Shown one piece after another: positions 42,201 through 56,300 of a DNA stretch of 64,000 nucleotides. Position numbers and translations under genes: made by a program. Origin of the DNA: Trogon surrucura. Its lineage: Eukaryota > Chordata > Aves > Trogoniformes > Trogonidae. The first letter of the stretch is position 1, and every line of letters starts with the position of its first letter. The notes below the pieces were generated by a model. That model ran no database searches, was not told the origin of the DNA, and saw nothing but the letters and a program-made list of their open reading frames with translations. Location of the stretch: the NCBI GenBank assembly GCA_020746105.1, contig CM036621.1, forward strand, positions 48,456,264 to 48,520,263. Reading direction: 5' to 3'.

Positions 42201-44487
42201 TTGAAAACCAGCATTCAGCAAAGTGACTGAGTTATGTTGCATTTGTATCCTACCTGGGCAAGTTCCCTGGGTGCTAGCATTTAATATGAATCACATATTC
42301 ATTTTTGTTCTTATAAGCATGCTGTTGGCATAAAATCTGGTTGTTTTCCTCATCTGAAGACCGAGACTAAAATAGAGTAATAAGAGGAAAGGGAGTATTT
42401 GCTGGAAAAAAAAAAAAAAAAAGAGGAAACTCCCTCAAAGATCAATGACTCTTTATGTATAGTAACCTAAGCCTCCCAGAGCCTCTCCGCCCAAACAAAT
42501 AGTCTCCTTAATGTGGAACACAGATCACTTAAAAAGGTGGAAAAAGTGATGGGCACGCGGAGCAGGAAGGCTGGCTGTGATTCATGGTGGTGAGCAGGCA
42601 TTCGATGCCACCCGCTGCTGTGGACGCCCAACACGGGGGCAGGTTCAGTGCTTTGCTGCAAATCAAATGCATCCAGGCTGGGGGGATAGAGTCCAAGGCT
42701 GGCAAGGCTGTGCAGTTACCCAAGTCTGCACTGATGGAAGGAATAAGATGTTCCCTTCCCTCCTGTTCCTGGACAGGCACATAGCAAAAGTTAGGAGAGG
42801 AACAGCTTTTTTTTTTTTTCCTTCCCTGTCCTTGAAATACAGCAGAGGCTGGTTTAGCTCACCCTGAAATCAGGGAAAGTTAATGCATTAAAGTGGAAAA
42901 TCGTTAAGGTGTTTGAAAAAAAACAGAAAGGGAATTGGAGAGACTGCTGAAAAATTGAAAGAGAATGAATGAATGATGAGAGGTGGCAGCAGCAAGTGTT
43001 TAGCCCTGTGCTCCAATGTCTTAGAAATGCCATTGCACCCATGTTTGACCTCTGCAAAGACCAGGGTGACGGGAGGGTGTAAGGCTGGGCATGGAATGCC
43101 TGTTTTCCTGAGTTCCGGGAGCTGTGTTGGTATCTCTGGTACCCCTAAGTCAAGGGATGGCACCAGGGAGATGCAGAGCTGTGTCTGCTCTGCCACTGCA
43201 TTCCTTCACAATGGTAGAGAAATCCCCAGCTCCCTGTAACAGCTGCCAGCTGCGGCCATCTCTCTGGCCTCCATAAAGCTCCTAGACTGGGTGGTTGTGC
43301 CCCAGAAACAGCACTATATAAGCACAGTAATTATCTAACCATAAATACTGAAGGTTTGGTTTTGGTTTTTTTTAAATCGGTAGGTAATGGGGTAAAGCCA
43401 GAAGTTTGAAAAATGCAGCGTTCCTCCCGTGAGAGCGTACGTGAATCATTGCAGTGACCAGAAACGAGCTGAGAGTTTCCCATTGCCCCTACTGGAACCA
43501 GAGTGGCTTTAGCCACCTCCGCTCCAGTCAGTTTTGGCCCCTGCGCCTGGTCAGGAAACCAATTTGGCTGCAACCCTTTCTCACCCCTGGCTCTGGTTGG
43601 GAAGGGAGGGCTTTGCTGAGCCAAGAGGGACAGTGGTGGGGTGTCTCTATGATTAGTCATAGCCGCCCCCTTGGCAAGAGCATCGCTGCGTGCAAAGCGC
43701 TGGGGCTCCAAGGACAACCGGGGCTATGAGGGGAAAAAGAACTGGGAAAGGCTGGATGGAGCAGGGATGGGGGCTGCGGAGAAGGGAGGTGGCTCCACGC
43801 AAGGCTGGAGAGCCCTTGGGGAATAAATATCTGAAGTCCCTTAGAACAGTGACACTCTTGACAGCAGGACCGGCATGGGATGGACAAGCTGAGAAGTGCC
43901 TGTGGCCAGATCCTTATACCTTGCCTCGAGGCAGGAGGGCTGAGGGCTTCTATCAAACAACTGCCAGCCTTGGGAGCAGGAAAGGGGCAGTGAGCCACCC
44001 CTTTAGTCATTCTTTTTGCAGGGTCCCATTCATGCACCCACCTCCTTGTACCCAAGCAGCTTCCCAAACTACTGCATACCCTCCTCAGCTCACCCATCCC
44101 AATATTTCCTAGGGAATCCTGCTCCCATCCCACCAAGCTGGAGCGATTTCAAGGCATTAAAGGCAAGCACCATCCTGCAGCAGCAGGGAAAATATTTAGT
44201 GCTTTAGGATTAATTTAATTTCCCTGCAGTGGTGGGGCCAGGAGTGTGCCCATGCACCTGCAGTGCATCGGATCAGGGAGGAGGCTCTGCCGGCTGCATC
44301 GCTCCACTTTTCAAAGCAAGCCTGGGAGTAGCTTTCCTCTGAGGGCACTGCTCTGTGCACAAGATGGTTTTTCTCTAAAATTAGTTAAAAACCGCCCAAA
44401 GACTAACACCTCGCCAAGGAAAGGGAAAAGCAGCCCAGCAGCTGCTGAGCCCGGGCTGATGGTTCCCGCGCAGAAAGCAAGACTTAC
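36270..44487 (-). other. Upstream non-coding DNA, probable COL6A3 intron 1
   Basis: The right end of exon 2 is an acceptor, so this DNA is intronic at least near 36270; how far intron 1 extends depends on where exon 1 lies. Donor-like minus-strand sites occur at about 36549 and 36688, and these are alternative exon-1 ends. A TAA repeat, a poly-A run (42406-42422) and a TATA-like ctatataag at 43313 are visible. No coding exon was recognised. Confidence 0.6.
37660..37703. repeat. TAA/CAA-rich microsatellite
   Basis: An imperfect run of TAA and AAC units, interrupted by single substitutions, upstream of COL6A3 exon 2. Confidence 0.85.
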
Positions 44488-44910
44488 CCCTGAGCGAACC
44501 CCCCAAGAAGTTGCTTATTCCAGGATTTTTCCACTCCACAGTGCCTCTCACCCTTGCTTCATGGTGTGTCAGTGCTGCTCAGACTTCCCAGCCCCTGCTC
44601 GCCTTGCTCGGTGGGCTGCGAGCACTGGTGGGGCGAGGGAAATGGGGGTGCGATGGTCCCCGTGAGGCGGCTGCCGAGGGTTTGAGCGAGGCCGGAGGAG
44701 GCGGCTGGTGCGGGAGTGCTGGGGGGCCGGGCGATCCGACGCCACAAATGGGATCCAGATGGTTGGTGCTGGCGTTGCCGGGGCTGAGGTCAGAGCTGCT
44801 CATCACATATGGGTTTTTTTCCCCCCCTCCCCGGCTCCAATCTTGGGGGACGCCTCCGCGCTGTGTGGCTTTCCCCTTCCCGCACTGGCCCCGCCGTTTC
44901 CAAAATGCTT
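44440..44910 (-). promoter_or_regulatory. CpG island; candidate COL6A3 promoter and non-coding exon 1
   Basis: I count roughly 29 CpG dinucleotides by eye in about 470 bases, far denser than the surrounding DNA. A GC-box-like GGCGGGG lies near 44890 on the minus strand. At the gene-proximal side the minus strand has a consensus donor, CAGGG|GTAAGT (plus-strand ac at 44486-44487), with a weaker one near 44548. COL6A3 exon 2 starts with an acceptor inside the 5'UTR, so an upstream non-coding exon must exist; this is the best site I see, giving an intron 1 of about 8.2 kb. The link is inference. It could instead be a promoter of an unrelated transcript or an orphan island. Confidence 0.35.
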
Positions 44911-47900
44911 CTCGGTGTTAGTGCTGAGGGGAAAAAAAAATTATTTGTTATGGAAAAAAATAAGCCCTGCAAGCTCGAAGGAGCTAGTTTAACTGGGTCT
45001 TTGGGTTGGGAAGGGTTAGACTTGGATGTTTGTTTTCAGGGGTCAGGATGTGCCAAAGACCATACCAAGTTACGCAGGGCTCTGGCAAAGCACTGTTTGG
45101 AGATGCTTGAGGCTGCAGAAAGCTCAGCCTCTATCCCTGAACAGTTACAAGAAGCAGCGCGGGGGAAAAGGGTCTCTTCTTGATGCGGTTTCTTATTTAC
45201 ATGTAACAGCAGAGCGTTTGGGGGTTTTTACCTGCCCGCATAGGGAGGAAGAAATGAGGAGTTTGTTAGAGTGTGACTTATAAATCGAAGTTAGCCTCCT
45301 GGTGTAGGATAAATATGCTAAAGCACATATAGCCTAATAAAAGATTTAAAGTAAAAGTTTGAGAGGCAAAGAATCAAGTCAGCAAGTTTCTGACCAGCAA
45401 CTTTGTTTTTTTTTAAAAAAAAACAAAACACACAACCCTGTGTGAAGAAATGTCCTTAACCTTTTATTAGGCAGAGTCTATCTGGTGGATTTAGGGGGTT
45501 AATTTTGTGCCTCTGACTCATGCAGCAGCATGTCACTGTTCAAAGTTAAACATTTCGGTCTGGACTGGGTTACGTTTTACAAGAAATGATAGTATGGAAA
45601 CATTAATTCTTATCTCTTGCCCTTGTTTTGTTCCATATAAGGCTGGAACTGTGATGGTGTCCCTGGAATCAAATAGTCAAATTCTCTTCATTTCAAATGG
45701 GGATTTAGTATGTTTGCTCTAGGTTTCTTGCTGTTTGAAAGACTAGCCACATAAAGAAATAGCTGGAATGCTTCAGGAAAATGCTGAGCCCTCAAACTGA
45801 TGCAATAGCTCATTTTAGAAATGGTGCTTGGCTTGGCACTTACAGAGAATGAGCACTCGCCTGGCAGGGGGATCCCGCACAAATGTGCCCAACTGTGCAC
45901 CCGAAAGCAAGCCCCCAAATCTGGCAAGCTGTAGCTCAAAGGCAGGGTATTCCCGAATAGTAAATGTGCCTGGCAAAAGGGAGCTGCAGCTCCTCAGTGG
46001 TCAGCTGAGAGGGGGATGGAGGAAACAAGATCTGATTGAAAGCAAAGGCAAACAGCGACCAAGCCAGGTGAGGGACAGCTGATAAAGGATAAAATGCATA
46101 TGATGATGTGCTGTGTTGGCAGAAACATCCAAACCAAAGGATTTTCCTTCTGAACTCAATTGTCAGAGGGAGAGCCCGACTGGGCTGGCAGGAGGGTTGT
46201 GGCCATGGACACTCTCACCCTGTTGCCAGCCTCTGTTTTGCCATTAGTTCAGATAATGTTCGAATTTTGAGTGGCAACAGTGAAATGACAAAAAGCTTCA
46301 GCCACGTCAAAAGAGTAGTGAAGAACAGCCGAGATAGAGGATAAGTAATGTAACGATACTGGCGAAGCCTGTGGCATGCACTGTGGGCCTATCTCAGCTT
46401 GATTGAGAACATATTTAACTAGGAGGTTAGTATTTATTCTTTTTTGTGATGCAGAATTTGTCTTAACATGGTTTTAATTTTAAAGTGACTTTTACCAAGT
46501 GCTCCAATAATTAAATGAGGCTATGAGAGGTCTTAAATTCTCGTCTGATGGCCTTTATGACTGTAATAACCAAGCTGAAAGGTTTCCCCTTCCGAAAAGG
46601 GGGTTTGTAGCTAGTGCATATGGGGAGAGCAGCCAGCTGGGACGAGGGCATTTGGAGGTGGAGTTATATTTTTTTAATTGTAATTTATTTTTTCCCCTTT
46701 CCACTCACAATCCTTTCCAATCCCTCCTTTAGCACTTCCCTCTGTTTGCATTGATGACCCCCTGCAAAGTGGTCCCCATCCACGGTGGCAGCAGCAGGAG
46801 ACCCAGGCAGGTTACCACCGTGGCTGCTGTGATGTTCCAGGGACAAGTGAAATCCCTGTGGAAGGGGTGACATCTGCAGGGACAGACTCATTTCCATCCC
46901 CAAACACCAAACAAACCCTCTCTGATAATTAGTAAAAGACTGAATCACACTGCATTGGTAGTTTCTAGAGACAGCTGGGACTAAGTTTAGCAATATTTCC
47001 TCCCTCATGTATTAATAACTAGACGTGATTAATGCTATGAGTCAGGAAGAGGTTTTTGAGGAATTCTCTTTCCACCCACGGTTGAAAAAAGCTCTGTGTG
47101 ATCCTTCCTCATCCAAATGCAAAGGCGAACTTGACATCCTTCCATCCTCACAATAAGGTCTCGGCTTGGGACCCCTGAAAATTTCTCAGTGAAACAGGCA
47201 GAGAGTGCTGAAATTTTGCAGTCCTCTTCTGCGTGCAGATGTATGTCAACTGGACGATTTCTATTCCCAATTTAAGAAATGCTCTGTGGGTTTCCCCTGT
47301 GTGATCCGTGCAAGCACAAAGCAGCTGGCTCTGGTCAGGTACACATGGGGACACCCAGGAACATCCTTGGCTCCATCCTTGAGCACCATCTGCTGGCTTT
47401 TCCTCTCGGGACTCCTCGGGCACCACCAAACTCAAGGTCACCTCCTTTCCCTCAAATAAAACCTGCTCCTGCAAGGCGGGGCTGCTGCTTACTCTGAAAT
47501 CCGTACGTGTCCCCAAAACTAGGGGCTTCTTCCATCACCAGCCTGAGCACCTGCACAGCGGGCTGGAGGTGAAGGGCCTGGCTGTGGCCCTCACACCCCT
47601 ATATCAAAGAGCAAACTCTTTCTTCCTGCTTGCAGAGAGCAAGGCAGAGAGCTGCTCTGCTGCAAGGGCAGGGTTGCAGATTGTATTTTAATGGTGCTTG
47701 CAATAGATGGTTTTCATTAGTTCAAAGGATTTGCTGTTGCTTTTGTCCAAATACTTCCCCCAACACTAGCACCCCAGTTAGGAATTGGTCTGGGAAATAC
47801 TTTTCTGAGGCTTTTTTCTTGGTTCTGCTTTTGTCCTGTCCTTTCTGTTTGTCTGCAGAGAGGGCAGCTAGAAAGCCAACTGGGCAAGTAGTTGCAGAGT

Positions 47901-50900
47901 CGCTCTGCCATCCCCATCCCACAGCCTTAGCGAAGAAATAAAAACAACTTTGCAAAATTTCCCTCCCATCCTCAAGGATGAAGTTGTGATGGTGGGCTCA
48001 AGTCAGGGAAAGCCTTGGGGATGCTACAAGCAACCCAGAAACCTGGGCTTAATTGCAATCAAGGGCACATGTCCCCTAATTGTCACCGGGGAGAGGGGTT
48101 TGTGCCCCAGCACAGGTCAGTGGGGTGGATATTGGTCTGTTCCTTGGGGTAATGCCATGGACACCATAGTCCTGGGAATCTCTCTGTATCATTACAGGTC
48201 ACTTGTCTGCTTTGTCTCACCTCCTTATTAGTGAGATAGTGGAGTCTGCATCCTTAGCTTATATGAAGGGAAAAAAGTGGAGATCAGTGTGACTGCTGTC
48301 TTATGGAGTTGAGCACAGTTTGGAGTCTTTTGATTTCAGTTTCTACAATCTTTTTTTTTTTCCCAAAAAAAATTTCAATGTACTTAATCTCACTGTGTGC
48401 TGGAAGACATTTTGCTTTTGATAAATGGGTAATTTCTTAAAAGGGGGCCTGTTTTGTTGGAACATTTCTGAGGCTAATACTGTTAATAGATCACAGCAAC
48501 AGGCCAACCCCAAAAGAAACAATAAAAGCAAACCTATACCAGGACTCTGTGTGTTATCTGAGTTTATATATGCTGTTAATCCTTGGCCTATAGGAGAGAT
48601 CGTAATTCAAAAGAAGAAACTTGGAGCCCGGACCATGTTATCGTGCTGGAAGAGCTTTCCAGCTTCTCCAGTGACAAGGAACAAACTACTCTCAAATATG
48701 TAAACAATGTGAATGTTTTCCGTTCTAACAACATGCAGCTTGTAGGTCAGTAAACTGTGATGCTCAGCTTCTAGTAAAGATGCTTAGCTAAGCTCTTTTT
48801 CAGAATAACAGATAGCTTAGGGAGCATGTGTGAGATCTGTTTTGGCCACTGCAGACCCTGCCAGCCATTGCTTTGGGTTGCTTTTTTCTTGCTTTAGATG
48901 CTCCCAGGTCGTGCCTTGCACAAGGTGATAAAAAAAAAATCTTTCGAAGTCTTGGCCTCCATGTCCTGTGGCAACCTCCAAGTCCTGTGCTGCACAAAAA
49001 GCTGTTTGAAATGAGCTGAATTTCAATGGTTCAGTGAAACTTCTCATTTTGTGATGGAAACAACTGTTAATAATTACCAGGGAGAGAGGTGAGGTGGCTT
49101 CAAAAGAGCTGGAGTGGAGGAGAAGCCAGAAATACTCACTGCCCACACGGGTGGGATGATGTAACGGCAGACAAGCTGAAGAGGAATTATAAGGAATTAT
49201 TCATGCCCTTGAATGAGTGTAATGTTAGCTGGAAAGATATGGGCTGGAGGGGAAGGCCTGAAGCTTTGGTTTAGTCGGTTCATTGGAAACCTGTGGTCAT
49301 TGTGCACCCGTGGTAAAAAGAAAAAAATTATGTCCTGTGGTAAGAGGGAGAGGACAACACTGGAAATCTAAGACTATATGTTAACATAGCGGTTACTAGA
49401 AGGTATGTTCTTGTTAGGGTTCCCTATTAAAGGTATAAGAATATATATTTTTATCCTGCCTATGTAGGTTTTTCCACAATGAATTAAGTTTTCCACAAGC
49501 AGCTCTTGCTTGTGGAGAAGGTGAGAACAAAGCCAGGGGAGCAGCAATGCTGGAATCTGAAGCAGTCCATGGGGATTGTGACCCACACCCCAACCTCACC
49601 AGGGCTGTATGTTCCCTCCTGGGCCACCAGGTCTTAAATCAGCCCTCTCCGTGTTATACTGCTTCTTTTTCATCTTTGAATCCAATGCAAAGTTGAACAG
49701 GCTTAATTCAGCTGTGAAAATGGGGCCATTCCCCTGAATTGAGAAGAGCTGTGAATTATGGGGAGACAAAACCCACATGTTTTGATAAAGGGGATTGCAT
49801 GGATTTGAGCAGAGTTAAATCTCTGCTCCCCTCTACATCTCCCACATCATGCAGCTTCTTGGTTTGCTCTCTGGGCTTCATTCCTTCTGCTTCATCCCAC
49901 ACCTGATAATCCCTCTCTTGTCTCTTGAGCCTTAATAGAGGACATGTATTTTCTGTCCTGAGGGTGTTAAGTGACTGCAGGACCTGGCAGGGGAGGGTAG
50001 TGGTGTCTGCTGCTTTCCAGAGCATTACAGATCTGCTGCACCCCAGAGGGCGACACCGTATTTCCCAGTGATAACAAAAGGTAGCATTAGTTACTGAGCA
50101 TCCCTGTGTTGCATTGCATCCTGGCGTTGCTGCTGTTAAAGGTATCCCTGGGGTATGATGCACTTGTTTCTCCTCTTCTCCTCCATGGAGGGGTCCTTGC
50201 TGTCCCCAGATGGGTGGCACAGGGCTCCTCATGCCAGGGAGTCCTGCTGAGTGGGCACAGGGGTCCAGGCTACCTAATTTTGTCCTCTTCCTTATAAACA
50301 TCCCATTGCTTGATGGGGAGCTAACATAAACAGCATCTTTGTGTCATAGCTGTTTTGTTTGGAGTTAGCATTAAAAGAAGAAAAAGGGAAATAGCATGGA
50401 TATGGTTGGTATGTATTTAGTCCTCAGGGTCTTGTCTGTGATTTGCACCAAGCATATGGACCAACTTTAGCTTGATATGTTTGTGTCTGACGCATCTGGA
50501 GATGCTGAGTTTCTAACAAGGAGGTAAATCAGTGTTTTTCGTACTCAGCTGTTCACTGCTTTGGGTAGAGCTGATGAGGCATCATTTGGGAGATGCTGAG
50601 TTTTTCCCTGGAAATGGCTGGAGCTCCTTTGGAAGCCTAAAAATCCAGAGCCTTTGCCCAAATCCATCTAGAAACTCGCACAAAGCACAAGCGTGTTTCT
50701 CACTGGTCTAGGCAATTTCCAGAGCGATGTGTTTATCTGCATGAGCTGCATCAGGGATGCAGACACAACATCAATCTTCAATCAGATAGTTTTTCTTTAA
50801 GCAAATATCAGTTCCTCAGCACTGCCATGTTTTTCACACACAATCAAATGACAATCAGTAAGTAAATGGAATTAATTTCAATACCAAGTCAATGGAATTA

Positions 50901-51734
50901 ACTTCAAATTAAGGTCTGTCATGGGTGGAAAAAACCAAAATCAATATGATAAAGCTGCACAAATGGCCAGATATAAGCTCCCGCTTAAATTCTGAATACA
51001 ATGTTGTGTTGTGGTTGTTTTTTTTTTAAATACCAAACAAACAAAACCAAAAAAAACAACCAAGCCAACTATTAACAAATTATTTTGTGGAGAGAAGAAT
51101 GCTGTTGTGCTGAAGTTTGTAAGTTTGGCAAGTGGATTTGTTGTTTGGGTTTGATTCATTTGGTGTTGGTTTTTTTTTTTTTTGACTCTTGATGAAGCCA
51201 GGCTGGTTTTGCAGACCTGTAGCTCAGTTTTAGGGAGCATACACTGGCTGCCAGAGGCTCGGGAGATCATGGAAACATCTCCTGATTCCTGGACAACCTC
51301 TGCACCTTTCCTACCTGCAAATTTAAGCATCCTTTGGGGCAACTGCCACCCTCCCACTGGCACCTGCAGCTGCTGGAGCTGTGCACCAGCCCCTGGGCTG
51401 AGGATGTCCCTGGATGTGAAAGATCAACCTGTCCTGGGGCAGGAAGAGGTGGAGCTGGCTTTGCATAGTTACCGTTGCTGTTTATCACCCTTTCTGACCA
51501 CTCATGGCAGAAATGAGTGGAAAAAAGCCTTCAGTGCTCCTTATAAAACTCAGAGTTGGCAGGCTTGCCAGCCTTACAAATATGTCCTCTGTCAAACAGC
51601 TCATTCATTCATTCTGCAGCAGGGACACATGAAAATCACATCATTTCCCCAAGGCAGAACAACAGCACACTTGTTCCTAAGAAATCCCTGTGCTACCTAG
51701 CAGCAAGTCTTTGTGTCTGAAGGAGGGCATTGAA
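44911..51734. other. Non-coding DNA, nothing recognised
   Basis: No open frame resembles a known protein and no transposon was identified by eye. It is probably 5' flanking sequence of COL6A3 if the CpG island is its promoter. Confidence 0.6.
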
Positions 51735-52146
51735 GCTGGCAAAGGGTCTTGAGAACAAGTCTTATGAGGAGTTGCTGAGGGACCTGGGGTTGGTCAACCT
51801 GGAGAGAAGGTGGATGAGGGGGAAGACCTTATTGCTCTCTACAGCTACCTGAAGGGAGGTTGTAGTGAGGTCTATTCTCCCAAGTAACAAGTGATAGGGC
51901 AAGAGGAAATTGCACCAGAGGAGGTTTTAGGTTGGATATTGGGGAAAGTTTCTTCACTGGAAGGGTCGTCAACCACTGGAATGGTCTGTCCAGGGAGGTG
52001 ATTGAGTCACCATTACTGGAGGTGCTTGAAATGGGTATATGTGATGCTTAGGGACATGGTTCAGGGGTGTGCCTGGCATTGCTAGATTAATGATCGGACT
52101 CAATTTTAAATGTCTTTTCCAAACTAAACAGTTCTGTGATTCTAAG
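51735..52146 (+). mobile_element. CR1 LINE fragment, plus strand
   Basis: Successive CR1 3' landmarks occur in order: gaggagttgctgagggacct, gtcaacctggagagaagg, ttggatattggggaaagttt, cttcactggaagggtcgtca, and a terminal ttctgtgattctaag. Some internal decay is present, so it is an old, 5'-truncated copy. It lies upstream of COL6A3 in the opposite orientation. Confidence 0.92.
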
Positions 52147-53372
52147 TCACTTGCTGATTATAAGTGAGCTGGAATGGGGCTGATCTTTATGGGACTGAGC
52201 ATTTGTACAAGTAAAACTCAGGAGGAGTGAGCCTGAGTGCCAGCAAAAGCCTGATGGAGTTATTTTTGTTCCCTGTGCTCCATAAATTATGTGGTCAGGC
52301 ATGCCGTCCCCTTCCCTTTGGGAAGGTACATCACTGCTCATAGGGAGCAGGCACAGGGAGAGGGGTGAGTTCATGGCAGATGATGCTCTGTCTAAATTTC
52401 TTGCTCCCAAACCAGCTGTGAGCAAGCACTCTGTGCTGTCACCTCAAGGATATACCCATGAAGACGAGTTTTCCCGGGTGATGGCAGAGTCCAGCCTGCT
52501 CCTTTTATCTGAACCTGCTCTCTGAAGCTCAGATACTGGAGCTTTCAAGTGTATTGAGCCTGATTATCTTTCACAGTGGATGTCTGATCCTCTGGGAGCA
52601 AATAGTCTAATTCAGCGCCTTCCAAATATGGGTAACCACTGTCATCCTGTCCAAGTCTCAGGACATCTGCAGGCTGAGATGGTTTTAGTGGTGATTTTCA
52701 AAGTGGGGCTGATTTGCAGCTGGATTAAAGTGTGCTGTGGGCTGTCTGCCTTCCACTAGGTAATGAGTTTTTTCAGTAAAAAGATGGACCATTCAAAACC
52801 CGGCTTTTCCAGTCTGATAAATGATGTGGATTAGCACATGTTCGTCCTAAACACCTGTCCTCCATCAAACGTTCTGGTAAAAATACTGTATCAGCAGAGG
52901 CTTGCTGAGCACAAAACCAATATTTCTGACCACTTCAGGCCTTTGTAAAGGTGCCAAAAGCTGCAGGCCAGCAGCTTGGACAGATTGCTGCTGCCCAGAT
53001 GGACAACCATGTGTCAGGCCAGGTCTTGTTATCTGAAATAACTGATGCTCCAGCTCAAAGCCCAGCTTTGCCTCCATGGAATGTGTGAGACTGTGCATGA
53101 GACTGCAGGCTGCATACACATGAGCTTCTCTTCCTGTTTGGGAATGGCTCCCAAAGCTTGGATCTTCTTGCTTTAATTTGTATGTGTTTCCCGTTTCATC
53201 TAACACTCGGGGTTTTCTGGTTCTCCAGACAGACAAGAGATAGATGCCACGTGGCCAGCAAGCACTTCCACGAATGCCAGCATTTCCTTCATTAGTTTCC
53301 TCTTCCAAATCACATCTAATATGTGTCAGGCTTCTGCCCTGCCTTTGGAGAAACCCATTACTTTTGAAGATT

Positions 53373-53393
53373 TTTGTTGTTGTTGTTGTTGTT
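53373..53393. repeat. (TTG)n microsatellite
   Basis: About seven TTG units in non-coding DNA upstream of COL6A3. Confidence 0.85.
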
Positions 53394-56300
53394 CTCTTGC
53401 AGCTTTGATTCCTCAATCTATAGAACTTGTTGTTCTTGGAATAGAAAGACTTCTGTACAGCCTGGCTGCTGTTGACATGTGTTTTTGTTTTGTGGGGTCT
53501 TGTACCAGCAGCATCTCACACACAGGATGGGTTTTTTCTCTTGATGCCTGCTGTCAGCACAGGAGCAATTTTGGCAGGGAGGTGGTGGCCTCCACTGTGG
53601 GTAGATGGACCTCCCCAGCTTTTGCTTCATTGAGGTACCAGGGATGACGACAGGTGTTTGGTGAGTTACTACTCTGGTTGGTGATCCCAGGAAAGTGAGA
53701 TGTCAGTAGGTTGCCAGCTGTTCCAAAATCACTCTTAACATGAGTCGGATATGAAGGTAGAAGCTAAATAAGTTCATTGCCCTTTGTCCCAGCTTCTCAC
53801 CTCAGAACTGGTTTTGAAGGTGAGTGGAGCTTGTCCTTAGCCCAGTTTTGAGAAAGCCTCATGGTAGGGTCACCTTTGCCACTCACTAGAGGTGTTTACT
53901 TTGGGTGCCTATCCCAAACCTTTCTTGCTCTGCTAGTTTGAGGTGAAGTTATCACCACCCAGAAAATAATTGCACTATATGTTGGGTGATTGCAGTCCGT
54001 TTTTTGCCTGTAGGGGAGGCATTATCCACTGCGAATGAAGTGCTGCTGGCAGGCTGGGGCTTAAGCCTTTCTAACCCAAAATCTTGCTGAGCACAAATAT
54101 GAAGCTGAAAGCAACTTGCACCTATCTCTGGGAGGAGGTGAGATGAGCGCCCTGCTCGTGGGCTGTCAAAGCAGGGGGTTAAATTTCCCCGCATGCTCCA
54201 TCTTTTCCAGGTCCTCATGATGGCTTCAGCAGGACCTCCGCTGGACTGCCCCTAACAGAAGGTTAAGGGCCTTGGTGAGGGCACTTTCTTGGGTGACAAT
54301 GGCATTTTGGATGCTAATTATGTGAAGATTGACCTGGTGAAGGTTGGCCATGCCAGCACCCTCCAAGGGGCAAATATATTTATTAGTCTGCAGCTCAGAA
54401 ATATGTCTCCTACTGGAGACCGCTCCAGTGCAGGACATACACCTTAGCAGCTCCAGCATGATGGAAAAGGCTATATCCTGCAAAGGCAGAGCCCAGGCTG
54501 CAACATCGGGGTCTGAGGCAGTCCATCAGCTTTTCCAAATTGTTATGTCCCCCCAGCTCCACTTTGGGTGCTCACAGCAGAAGGTGAGATATCCAGTAGG
54601 ATGTTCACATGATGCCCAGACCAAGGAGGGGACCCTGCTGTGTGGCAGCTCATGGTCCAGATTTTGCACCATGGTGAACCAGGGTGCCACACCATCCTTG
54701 TAGAACATGCTGCTCCCTCTCCACCTCCTGAGCCTGACATCTAATGGGCGTATAAATACCAGCCAGTGCCCCTAGTTCAGGGGAGAGTGCTGGGGCAGAG
54801 AGCAACCCGCTGTGGAGTTAACACGGAAGGATATTTGTGGATCTGAAGCATTGGTTCAGTAATTTGACCTCCTCCTCTGCTCTGCAGTGGGAGGCTTTGG
54901 CGGAGCAGGAACGTGCAGTGATGTACAGAGTACAGCATGTACACGTCGCTCGTGCTGCCAGCAGCATGTTCTCACTAATTTCTCTGTTGATCTATATCCT
55001 CGAGCAAAGCTGCCACTGACATCCTTCTCGCTATGCCACAGAGGAGCACAAGCCTCCTCAGAAAACATCTGGTCATCTAGTTTCGCCAGCTCTGTGAGTT
55101 CCTGGATCAAATTAGACGCTCGTGGGCTGAATGAAAAACCGGCGTATGTGAACTAATCCCCCGCCCAGACTCGAGCCTTGGAGCAGGCAGCAGGGAGGTC
55201 TGCAGGGTGCTGATGCTCAATTTCCCTGGAAGGGCTGGTCTGGCTGATGTCTTAACAGGGGGAGGACTGTTTAGACCGTTTAGGGTGAGAATATGCAGTA
55301 CCAGATACCTGGTAGGGGGATGCTCTCCTTGCACCTATGAAATCCTTGTAGCAGTTGGGTAAATCCCCCATGAAAAGGAACAAGCTCAGAGGGTGTTCAG
55401 GGTCCACATCAGTGTCTGATATCTCCCCAGGGATGCTGACTCTTGTGATGTTTTGGAGGCTTGGGGTCTGTTTTGTGGATTTAAACTGACCTATATGGCT
55501 TTAGAGATATGAGGTCCTGTATCAAGGAGTGCATCAGAGGCAATGGCTTCCTCCAGCTATGCTTTGGTGGGTTGCAGGAGCACTGGTTTTGGCCAAAGCT
55601 GTGCAAGATTCTGTAGAAACACGGGATGGGAAGTGACCTTGGTCCCTGGGGCTCTAGATCCAGAGGACAAGATCAAAGAGGTCAATGGCACAAAGAGAAA
55701 GAGAAAACGCTCCTTTTCTCCCCAAAATGAGTACTTTCATATCACAAACTCATGGTTCACAGGCAGCACAACCAAGTTGACCATCAGGATTTTAACTGAC
55801 GTGAGATATGGAGTATTTAGAGGATGCTGCAGCATCAAGGATCAACAAGGATGTACAGCAAACAAGGGTCAGATCTTCTTTGCTGTTTAACAGGAGGAAT
55901 GGTTTTTAAATAAATGACCTGAAACTCTTCACAGAAATGCCAATTTGTCCTGTATTCAACTAGGATGAGAAATACCAGAGAGAGAGGAGAAGTTTTGTTT
56001 TTTTCCCCCCCTGTAAGAGGCCAACCCTGGCTGGACTTCACTGGTCATGGGATAGTAGTTGGGATTTTCCTTCCCTACCAAGAGGAGGAACAGGGAGGAG
56101 AAAAAGGCATTTGTAAGCCCTCCTAAGAGTCTGGGAAAGCTTTCCAAAGGTTTAAAAAAAAAAAAAAAGAGGGACTCTTAGAGATGGTGTTTGTTTCTTT
56201 TCCATGGTTTAAGTTTCTGGGAGGGTGGGGAGGACACCTCTCCCTTGACAGTACCTGGCAAGAGAGCTGTGAAAAACTTGTTTATGAAAGACATGTTGTG

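Noticed and set aside
43311-43322. TATA-like ctatataag as the COL6A3 promoter
   Set aside because: It is readable on both strands, has no nearby strong donor on the minus strand, and is less convincing than the CpG island.
49756-50301. Minus-strand open frame of 181 codons
   Set aside because: No domain, no signal peptide and no splice-supported context; a chance open frame.
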